From Alphaproteobacteria bacterium (GTDB taxonomy: Bacteria; Pseudomonadota; Alphaproteobacteria; Micropepsales; Micropepsaceae), in NCBI GenBank assembly GCA_015654715.1, contig JAATGK010000510.1, forward strand, positions 1-8,403: a stretch of DNA of 8,403 nt, given 5' to 3'. The position numbers and the translations under genes were made by a program. How positions within the stretch are numbered: the first letter of the stretch is position 1; each line of letters opens with the position of its first letter. Shown here in pieces: positions 1-5,316 of the stretch. The notes under the pieces are model-generated. The model searched no databases, was not told the DNA's origin, and was given only the letters and a program-made list of their open reading frames with translations.

Positions 1-2100
1 CCGTCAGAGCTGATCGTGCCCGATGCTTTGCTGGCCGATCCGGCGCTGGCAGGGATCCTCAACGCCCTCGGACCGGCCCTCACTGTGTTGCCGGGGATCA
101 AATTCGACTCGGCGGCGGGCGAGCGGGCCCTGAAGACGTTCTATGGCGTGGCGGAACTGGCTGGATTCGGCAGTTTCAGCCGGGCCGAGATCGCGGCCGC
201 CGGGGCGCTGATCGGCTACCTGGAATTGACCCAAAAGGGCAAGATTCCGGCGTTGGCGCCGCTGATGCGTGACGGGATTGCCGCTTTCATGGCGATCGAC
301 GCCGCCACCCGGCGCAATCTCGAGCTGATGCAGACCTTGGCGGGCGAGCGGCGCGGCTCGTTTCTGTCGGTGGTCGACCGCACGGTGACGGCCGCCGGGG
401 CGCGGCTCTTGGCGGCCCGGCTCGCCGCCCCGCTGACTGATGCCGCCGCCATCGTCGCCCGGCAGGAGGCGGTGGCGCAGTTTGAGGGCAGCCGCGACCT
501 CACCGACGACCTGCGCGAGCGCTTGCGCCAGGCTCCCGACATCGCCCGCGCGGTGGCACGGCTTTCGGTGCAACGCGGCGGCCCACGCGACCTCACCTGT
601 CTGCGCGACGGCATCGCCGCGGCGCGCGATGTGCGCGAGCTGATGACCGTGGCCCATGGCGAAGCCGAGACCGCGGTGGCCGGGTTGCTCGAAGGCTTGG
701 TCGCGGTGTCGGCACTCGATGCCAAGCTCACCGATTTGCTGGTGCCTGAGCCGCCGTTTTATGCCCGCGACGGCGGTTTCATCCGCCCCGGCGCGCATGC
801 TCCGCTCGATGAACTGCGCAGCCTGCGCGATGAATCGCGCCGGGTCATTGCCGGCTTGGAGAGCCGTTATCGCGACGAAACCGGCACCCCGCTCAAGATC
901 AAGCACAACGGCGTCTTGGGCTATTTCATCGAAGTGACGCCGCAGCACGCCGACAAGCTGATGACCAATGCCGCCTATCGCCATCGCCAGACCATGGGCA
1001 GCGCGGTGCGGTTTTCCACCGATGAGCTGTCCACCCTCGCCAATCGCATCAGCCAAGCGGGCGATTCGGCGCTGGCGCTGGAAAAGCAGTTGTTCGACGA
1101 AATGGCGGCGGACGTGGTGGCGGTGGCACCGCTGCTGGCGAAAATCGCCGATGGCCTGGCGGTGCTCGACGTCGCCGCCAGCCTCGCCGATCTGGCGCTG
1201 GCCAAACGCTATGTGCGGCCCAAGGTCGACGACTCCATGGCCTTTCAGATTATTCGCGGCCGTCATCCGGTGGTGGAAGCCGCCCTCGACGCCGCCCGCG
1301 CCCCGTTCGTGCCCAATGATGCCAACCTTTCCGGCGATAAGCGGCTGTGGCTGGTTACCGGTCCCAATATGGCCGGTAAATCGACCTTTTTGCGCCAGAA
1401 CGCGCTGATTGCGATTTTGGCTCAGATCGGCAGCTTTGTGCCGGCGGAGAGCGCTCATATCGGCATCGTCGACCGCTTGTTCAGCCGGGTCGGCGCCGGG
1501 GATGATTTGGCCGCCGGGCGGTCTACCTTCATGGTCGAGATGGTAGAAACCGCCGCCATTCTCAATCAGGCGACGGACCGCAGTCTGGTGATCCTCGACG
1601 AAATCGGCCGTGGCACCGCTACTTTCGACGGCCTCGCCATCGCCTGGGCGACTTGCGAGCACCTCTGCGTCAGGAATAAGTCGCGCGCCCTCTTCGCCAC
1701 CCATTATCACGAGATGACGGCGCTGGCCGAACGGCTGAACGCGATGGCGTGTGTCACCATGCGGGTGCGCGAGTGGAACGACAACATCGTCTTCCTGCAT
1801 GAGGTGGTGCCCGGGGTTGCCGACCGCTCTTACGGCATTCACGTCGCCAAGCTGGCAGGCCTGCCGCAGACGGTGGTCGACCGCGCCCGCGAGGTGCTGA
1901 AGGCGCTGGAAGACGGCCGCGAAGGCCACAAGCCTTTAGCGCGTATCGACGATCTGCCGCTGTTCTCGGCCATCGCCCCGGCCAAGAAGGAACAGAGCGC
2001 GGTGGAAGAAGCCTTACGGGCGGTCGATCCCGATGCGCTGTCGCCAAAGCAGGCACTCGAAATCCTCTATGAGCTGAAAACCAAGCTGCCGCTGAACTGA
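1..2100 (+). CDS. mutS: DNA mismatch repair protein MutS, 5'-truncated by the window edge
   Basis: MutS binds mismatches and small loops in newly replicated DNA and, with ATP, recruits MutL. The frame is open from base 1, so the true start lies upstream. By comparison with E. coli MutS from memory, about 190-200 N-terminal residues (the mismatch-binding domain and part of the connector) are missing. Visible in order: end of the connector, the lever/clamp region including the stretch around 'DAATRRNLE' (bases about 298-324), then the ABC-type ATPase. This has Walker A GPNMAGKST (1360-1386), the signature region from about 1498 (DDLAAGRSTFMVEM), Walker B LVILDE (1585-1602) followed by IGRGTATFDG, and the switch histidine in ATHYHEM near 1700. 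The C-terminal DPDALSPKQALEILYELK helix typical of full-length MutS is present just before the TGA, so the 3' end is intact. A GTG at 16 opens the frame but is internal to the protein. No frameshift is seen. Confidence 0.97.
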   Translation, partial: PSELIVPDALLADPALAGILNALGPALTVLPGIKFDSAAGERALKTFYGVAELAGFGSFSRAEIAAAGALIGYLELTQKGKIPALAPLMRDGIAAFMAIDAATRRNLELMQTLAGERRGSFLSVVDRTVTAAGARLLAARLAAPLTDAAAIVARQEAVAQFEGSRDLTDDLRERLRQAPDIARAVARLSVQRGGPRDLTCLRDGIAAARDVRELMTVAHGEAETAVAGLLEGLVAVSALDAKLTDLLVPEPPFYARDGGFIRPGAHAPLDELRSLRDESRRVIAGLESRYRDETGTPLKIKHNGVLGYFIEVTPQHADKLMTNAAYRHRQTMGSAVRFSTDELSTLANRISQAGDSALALEKQLFDEMAADVVAVAPLLAKIADGLAVLDVAASLADLALAKRYVRPKVDDSMAFQIIRGRHPVVEAALDAARAPFVPNDANLSGDKRLWLVTGPNMAGKSTFLRQNALIAILAQIGSFVPAESAHIGIVDRLFSRVGAGDDLAAGRSTFMVEMVETAAILNQATDRSLVILDEIGRGTATFDGLAIAWATCEHLCVRNKSRALFATHYHEMTALAERLNAMACVTMRVREWNDNIVFLHEVVPGVADRSYGIHVAKLAGLPQTVVDRAREVLKALEDGREGHKPLARIDDLPLFSAIAPAKKEQSAVEEALRAVDPDALSPKQALEILYELKTKLPLN

Positions 2101-2128
2101 CCCTCCCGAAGTGAAACTGGATAGAATA

Positions 2129-2162
2129 GGTATATTGACTATACCATTTCTCTCCATATACA
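2129..2162 (+). promoter_or_regulatory. brnTA promoter with palindromic operator over the -35
   Basis: A perfect inverted repeat GGTATA-TTGAC-TATACC spans 2129-2145. Its centre and right arm contain a near-consensus -35 TTGACT (2135-2140), followed after 16 nt by a -10 TATACA (2157-2162). The block 2111-2172 is about 35% GC by hand count, far below its flanks. BrnA-type antitoxins are known to repress their own operon, so the palindrome is the natural candidate for the BrnA site, since bound protein would cover the -35. The predicted transcription start, about 7 nt after the -10, falls near 2169-2170, only 3-4 nt before the brnT ATG. The promoter and palindrome are read directly. The binding protein and start site are inferred. 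Confidence 0.6.
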
Positions 2163-2172
2163 CTCACAAACG

Positions 2173-2442
2173 ATGTTCGAGTTCGACCCGGCCAAAAGCC
2201 AAGCGAACAAGGCGAAGCATGGCATCGACATCGACGAAGCGCAGTTGCTTTGGGACGATCCTAATCGCTTGGAAATGGCAGCTCGCCTAACCGGAGAGCC
2301 GCGGTTCCTGATTGTTGGGGTAATCAGCGGCGTGCATTGGTCGGCCGTTATCACCTATAGGGCGCCGAATATTCGAATCATCTCGGTCCGGCGTTCGCGC
2401 AACGAAGAGGTAGCCGCATATGAAGCCGCCCATGACAACTGA
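2173..2442 (+). CDS. brnT: BrnT-family type II toxin (RelE-like ribonuclease)
   Basis: 89 aa, the usual size for BrnT. The N-terminus FEFDPAKSQANKAKHGI (residues 2-18) matches the family's FxWDxxKxxxNxxKHG opening. Mid-protein GEPRFLIVG (41-49) and C-terminal IRIISVRRSRNEEVAAYE (67-84) match the core strands and final helix. BrnT proteins have a RelE-like fold, cleave RNA and slow translation under stress, and are neutralised by BrnA. The toxin-first order and the 23-nt overlap with the downstream antitoxin are typical of brnTA. No Shine-Dalgarno sequence precedes the ATG (upstream bases are ACTCACAAACG). With the promoter placed just upstream, the message is probably leaderless or nearly so, which would keep toxin translation low. 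I see no truncation, and the conserved basic and acidic residues appear present. Family assignment is by motif recognition only. Confidence 0.9.
   Translation: MFEFDPAKSQANKAKHGIDIDEAQLLWDDPNRLEMAARLTGEPRFLIVGVISGVHWSAVITYRAPNIRIISVRRSRNEEVAAYEAAHDN
2404..2410 (+). promoter_or_regulatory. Ribosome binding site of brnA, inside brnT
   Basis: GAAGAGG at 2404-2410 lies 9 nt before the ATG at 2420, within the last codons of brnT. It supports the start at 2420 over the in-frame ATG at 2432. It also contrasts with brnT, which has no such site, so the antitoxin should be translated more strongly than the toxin from the same message. Confidence 0.6.
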
Positions 2443-2659
2443 GGAATTCGACCGCCACTTTGATGACGGTGAAGATGTTTCGGCAGCGATCGATTGGTCG
2501 ACGGCCCGTCGCCCCAATCTGGATGCCAAGCGTGTGAATGTCGATTTTCCGACCTGGATGGTGGAATCGCTCGACCGCGAGGCGCGCAAGCTCGGTGTCA
2601 CGCGCCAGTCCTTGATCAAACTCTGGCTGGCTGACAAGCTCGAACGCATTTCGAAATAG
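2420..2659 (+). CDS. brnA: BrnA-type antitoxin (ribbon-helix-helix, CopG-like)
   Basis: 79 aa. The N-terminal half is acidic (TEEFDRHFDDGEDVSAAIDW, 7-26), as expected for the part that engages the basic toxin. The C-terminal half reads as a ribbon-helix-helix DNA-binding unit: strand KRVNVDF (37-43), helix from TWMVESLDREARKLG (45-59), then TRQSLIKLWLADKLE (61-75). Antitoxins of this class dimerise through the ribbon, block the toxin and repress the shared promoter. The gene starts 23 nt inside brnT and is translationally overlapped with it. I chose ATG 2420 because of the ribosome site at 2404-2410; ATG 2432 is the alternative. Pairing with a recognisable BrnT makes the antitoxin role secure. 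Whether it falls in the BrnA family proper or a CopG-antitoxin sister family cannot be settled without a profile search. Confidence 0.87.
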   Translation: MKPPMTTEEFDRHFDDGEDVSAAIDWSTARRPNLDAKRVNVDFPTWMVESLDREARKLGVTRQSLIKLWLADKLERISK

Positions 2660-2671
2660 GCGAAAAGCGCC

Positions 2672-3139
2672 ATGAGCGGTTCGCAGCAAATCCGCAAATT
2701 CCTGGTGGTGGTGGACAAGACGCCCGAGTGCAAGATCGCGGTGCGGTTTGCGGCGCGCCGGGCCCAGCACACCGAAGGGCGCGTGACGCTGCTCTGCGTC
2801 GCCCCGCCGGTCGATTTCCAGCAATGGGGCGGGGTCGAAGAGATCATGATGGACGAGGCCCATCGCGACGCCGAGGCGCTGGTTTATGACGCGGCCAAAG
2901 CCATCAATGAGCTGACCGGCATCACCCCCGAATTGATCATCGAGCACGGCGAGGCCGCCACCAGTTTGATGGACTTGATCCGGCGCGACCACGACATCTC
3001 CATCCTGGTGCTGGCGGCGGGCACCTCCAAAGACGGCCCTGGCCCGCTGGTCAAGCTGTTCGCCACCAAAGTCCAAGCCATTCCGGTGACCATCGTGCCG
3101 GGTAATCTGACGGATGCCGAAGTCGACGAGATGGCCTGA
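2672..3139 (+). CDS. Universal stress protein (UspA superfamily)
   Basis: 155 aa, a single Usp domain of normal length. It has the alternating alpha/beta pattern of the family: first strand KFLVVVDKTPECK with the family's early Asp (D15), second strand VTLLCVAPPVDF, a central strand ELIIEHGEA, LVLAAGT near residue 110, and the closing strand IPVTIVPG. Usp proteins are cytoplasmic, usually dimeric, and raised under starvation or stress; the client is usually unknown. The G-x2-G-x9-G-S/T loop that marks ATP-binding members is not evident after LVLAAGT, where the sequence reads GTSKDGPGPLVKLFATKVQ. This member may therefore not bind ATP in the usual way. The gene begins 12 nt after brnA and has no clear Shine-Dalgarno sequence or promoter in that gap. 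It may be read from the brnTA promoter or an upstream one. No exact cellular role can be given. Confidence 0.9.
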   Translation: MSGSQQIRKFLVVVDKTPECKIAVRFAARRAQHTEGRVTLLCVAPPVDFQQWGGVEEIMMDEAHRDAEALVYDAAKAINELTGITPELIIEHGEAATSLMDLIRRDHDISILVLAAGTSKDGPGPLVKLFATKVQAIPVTIVPGNLTDAEVDEMA

Positions 3140-3244
3140 ATCCGGTCGATTGTGTCGCCGCAAGCCGCTGTTCGGACAAGGGTCTTGCGCGTGGCTCGCG
3201 GCTGGTGTTGTTAGCCGTCCGATGCTGTGAGTAAGGCCGCGACT
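3140..3244. other. Intergenic region upstream of leuC
   Basis: About 105 nt between usp and leuC. AAGG (3233-3236), 8 nt before the ATG at 3245, is the likely ribosome site. Short complementary segments are present: AGCCGC 3163-3168, GCGGCT 3198-3203 and AGCCG 3213-3217. I see no convincing -35/-10 pair, no leucine-rich leader peptide and no U-tract terminator. The promoter of leuC is therefore not identified. Confidence 0.4.
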
Positions 3245-4645
3245 ATGGGCAAAACCCTTTACGACAAGATCTGGGATGCGCATCTGGTGCACGAAGCGCC
3301 GGGGGAATCGAGCATTCTCTATATCGACCGCCATCTGGTGCACGAAGTGACCAGTCCGCAGGCGTTCGAGGGGCTTCGCACGTCCGGCCGCAAGGTGCGC
3401 CGGCCGGAAAAGACGCTGGCCGTGGCCGACCATAACGTTCCCACCGTCGACCGGGCCAAAGGCATCACTGATCCGCAAAGCGCCGAGCAGATCGCCACCC
3501 TGGCGCGCAACACCAAGGATTTCGGGATCGATTATCTCGCCATGGATGATATCCGCCAGGGCGTGGTGCACATTATCGGGCCGGAACAAGGCTTTACCCT
3601 GCCCGGCACGACCATCGTCTGCGGCGACAGCCACACCTCCACCCATGGCGCTTTCGGGGCGCTGGCCTTCGGCATCGGCACCTCCGAGGTCGAACACGTG
3701 CTGGCGACCCAGACCCTGCTGGTGCCCAAGTCCAAGAACATGCGGATCACGGTGAACGGTGTTCTGCCGAACGGTGTTACGGCCAAAGATTTGGCGCTCG
3801 CCATCATCGCCAAGATCGGCACCGCGGGTGGCACCGGACATGTCGTGGAATTTGCCGGCGAGGCGATCCGTGCCTTGTCGATGGAAGCGCGCATGACCCT
3901 CTGCAACATGACCATCGAAGGCGGCGCCCGTGCCGGCTTGGTGGCACCTGACGAAACGACCTTTGCCTACATTGCCGGCCGCCCGCGTGCGCCCAAGGGG
4001 GCGTCTTTCGAAGCCGCGGTAGCGACCTGGAAACTGCTCAAATCCGATCCGGATGCAGCATTTGACGTCGAAATCGCGCTCGACGCGGCAAATGTGCCGC
4101 CAATGGTGACCTGGGGCACCTCGCCGGAGCAGGCTTTGCCGGTAACAGCGGTGATACCAGACCCGGCCACGATCGCCGATCCGGCCAAGCGGTCCGCCGT
4201 CGAACGGGCTTTGGCTTACATGGACTTGAAGCCCGGCACCCCCCTCAACGAGGTCAAAGTCGACCGGGTGTTCATCGGCTCCTGCACCAACGGGCGGATC
4301 GAGGATCTGCGCGCCGCCGCTGCCATCGCCAAAGGCCGCAAAGTCGCCGCCCATGTCAGCGCCATGGTGGTGCCGGGCTCGGGGCTGGTGAAGCACCAGG
4401 CCGAAGAAGAGGGTCTCGACCAAGTGTTTCTGGCGGCCGGATTCGAATGGCGTGAACCGGGCTGCTCGATGTGCCTGGCGATGAACGCCGATCGGCTTGA
4501 GCCGGGCGAGCGCTGCGCCTCCACCTCCAACCGCAATTTCGAAGGCCGTCAGGGCCGCGGCGGACGTACGCATCTGGTGAGCCCGGCCATGGCCGCCGCC
4601 GCTGCTGTGACCGGTCATTTGGTAGATGTGAGGACGCTGGGGTAG
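3245..4645 (+). CDS. leuC: 3-isopropylmalate dehydratase, large subunit
   Basis: LeuC with LeuD isomerises 2-isopropylmalate to 3-isopropylmalate in leucine synthesis, using a [4Fe-4S] cluster of the aconitase type. From ATG 3245 the protein is 466 aa, the same length as E. coli LeuC as I remember it. The cluster cysteines fall at C347 ([11 protein letters not shown]), C407 and C410 ([10 protein letters not shown]), again the E. coli numbering. Other family blocks seen: [10 protein letters not shown] at the N-terminus, [50 protein letters not shown] and the C-terminal [18 protein letters not shown]. An upstream in-frame GTG at 3227 would add six residues. ATG 3245 is preferred because it has AAGG 8 nt upstream and gives the standard N-terminus. 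leuD does not follow; a vapBC pair does. The gene appears intact and functional. Confidence 0.97.
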   Translation: MGKTLYDKIWDAHLVHEAPGESSILYIDRHLVHEVTSPQAFEGLRTSGRKVRRPEKTLAVADHNVPTVDRAKGITDPQSAEQIATLARNTKDFGIDYLAMDDIRQGVVHIIGPEQGFTLPGTTIVCGDSHTSTHGAFGALAFGIGTSEVEHVLATQTLLVPKSKNMRITVNGVLPNGVTAKDLALAIIAKIGTAGGTGHVVEFAGEAIRALSMEARMTLCNMTIEGGARAGLVAPDETTFAYIAGRPRAPKGASFEAAVATWKLLKSDPDAAFDVEIALDAANVPPMVTWGTSPEQALPVTAVIPDPATIADPAKRSAVERALAYMDLKPGTPLNEVKVDRVFIGSCTNGRIEDLRAAAAIAKGRKVAAHVSAMVVPGSGLVKHQAEEEGLDQVFLAAGFEWREPGCSMCLAMNADRLEPGERCASTSNRNFEGRQGRGGRTHLVSPAMAAAAAVTGHLVDVRTLG

Positions 4646-4652
4646 AAAATTC

Positions 4653-4701
4653 TTGATAAAAGTCTACCTTTCTGGCTTTATTCTATACCAGGAAGGTAGA
4701 T
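4653..4701 (+). promoter_or_regulatory. vapBC promoter/operator with 13-nt imperfect palindrome
   Basis: An AT-rich block (about 33% GC over 4644-4701) holds TTGATA (4653-4658) as a possible -35, with a weak -10 in the CTTTATT stretch (4676-4682). A palindrome has arms at 4663-4675 (TCTACCTTTCTGG) and 4688-4700 (CCAGGAAGGTAGA), 12 nt apart, with a single mismatch at 4671/4692 that would be a U-G pair in RNA. The right arm contains the ribosome site GGAAGG (4691-4696), 5 nt before the vapB ATG. The palindrome could be the VapB or VapBC operator, a hairpin hiding the ribosome site, or both. If transcription starts near 4689 as the weak -10 suggests, only the operator role applies. Sequence and symmetry are observed; the role is inferred. 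Confidence 0.5.
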
Positions 4702-4932
4702 ATGGGCCTAAATATCAAGAATTCTGACACCGAATCCGCTATCCGGGCACTGGCCGAAGCCACTGGCGAGAAGCTGACGGTGGCCGTCCATAACGCCGTC
4801 GCCGAGAAGCTGGCGCGCCTGAACCGCGGCAAGGGCAAGCCGGTGCTGGCCGACTATCTCGTCAGCCTTGGCACCCTGCAGCAGGCGCTCGCCGCCCGCA
4901 AACTGCCGAAAGCCTCGGAGCCGGGGCGATGA
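4702..4932 (+). CDS. vapB: VapB-like antitoxin (Rv0623/PSK transcription-factor type)
   Basis: 76 aa. The N-terminal GLNIKNSDTESAIRALAEATGEKLTVAVHNAVAEKLARL (2-40) matches the ribbon-helix-helix opening of the Rv0623-like VapB family (typical pattern: xLNIKDxExxxLAxxLAxxTGExxTxAVxxALxxRL). This part dimerises and binds the operator. The usual C-terminal toxin-binding tail (a motif resembling SADEIIGYDExGLP) is absent; instead it reads VLADYLVSLGTLQQALAARK and ends in SEPGR. The ATG has GGAAGG 5 nt upstream inside the palindrome. Its stop overlaps the vapC start (ATGA, 4929-4932), indicating translational coupling. The family call for the N-terminus is firm. How it contacts its partner is uncertain given the unusual tail. 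Confidence 0.82.
   Translation: MGLNIKNSDTESAIRALAEATGEKLTVAVHNAVAEKLARLNRGKGKPVLADYLVSLGTLQQALAARKLPKASEPGR
4917..4920 (+). promoter_or_regulatory. Ribosome binding site of vapC
   Basis: GGAG sits 8 nt before the vapC ATG (4929), inside the vapB coding end. Together with the ATGA overlap it fixes the vapC start and shows that translation signals are kept even though the product seems to lack catalytic residues. Confidence 0.5.
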
Positions 4933-5303
4933 TCGTCGTCCATTCCACCGCCGCTTTGGCCTTGCTGCTGCGCGAACCCGGCTATGAGGCCGTCGCCGCC
5001 AAACTGTGTGAGGCGCCGGAGGCGATGATCTCGCCGGTGGTGGTGATGGCGGTGTTGCTCAAGCTGTCGAAGCGCTACGGCGATCCAGCGCCGATTCTGG
5101 GAACCTTCCTGCGTCAAAGCGGCATCGGCCAGCGCGCCGTGGATGCCGTTCAGTCCTCGTGGGCGCGGCAGGGTTTTCTCACCTATGGCCAAGGCGCCTG
5201 GAGCCTGGCCGATTGTTTTGCTTACGGCGCCGCCAAGGCCCTCGATGCGCCACTGCTCGCCACCACCGACATTTTTGCCAAAAGCGATCTCAAGCTGGCG
5301 TGA
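4929..5303 (+). CDS. vapC: VapC-like PIN-domain protein, probably catalytically dead
   Basis: 124 aa, within the normal size range for VapC. PIN landmarks are clear: the first strand MIVVHSTAALALLLREPGYE (1-20), the second-helix region MISPVVVMAVLLKLSKRYGDP (33-53), and the C-terminal block SLADCFAYGAAKALDAPLLATTDIFAKSDL (92-121). Active VapC ribonucleases hold Mg/Mn with four acidic residues. Two are retained: D95 (in ADCFAYG) and D114 (in TTDIF). The first-strand Asp is His (H5, codon CAT at 4941-4943, one base from GAT). The Glu of the usual LxEA motif is Met (M40, ATG at 5046-5048). Nuclease activity is therefore unlikely. The frame is open, the ATGA coupling to vapB is kept, and there is no stop or frameshift. 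It may be a decaying toxin or may have been kept as a co-repressor. The gene converges on priA with a 13-nt gap. Confidence 0.83.
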   Translation: MIVVHSTAALALLLREPGYEAVAAKLCEAPEAMISPVVVMAVLLKLSKRYGDPAPILGTFLRQSGIGQRAVDAVQSSWARQGFLTYGQGAWSLADCFAYGAAKALDAPLLATTDIFAKSDLKLA

Positions 5304-5316
5304 CGCGGCCCGAAAT

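Noticed and set aside
4..1929. 641-codon open frame on the minus strand across mutS
   Set aside because: It mirrors a firmly identified mutS. Its product is rich in His, Arg, Gln and Gly with no recognisable domain, as expected from the complement of GC-rich codons.
3163..3217. Alternative hairpins upstream of leuC (AGCCGC, GCGGCT, AGCCG) as a leucine attenuator
   Set aside because: The stems are only 5-6 bp, with no Leu-rich leader peptide and no U-tract. Such pairings are common by chance in GC-rich DNA.
3227..3244. GTG start at 3227 for leuC
   Set aside because: It adds six residues not typical of LeuC. ATG 3245 has AAGG at good spacing and gives the standard 466-residue protein.
2378..4618. 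746-codon open frame on the minus strand spanning brnA, usp and leuC
   Set aside because: It crosses three recognised plus-strand genes, shows no domain, and has the composition of a GC-rich shadow frame.
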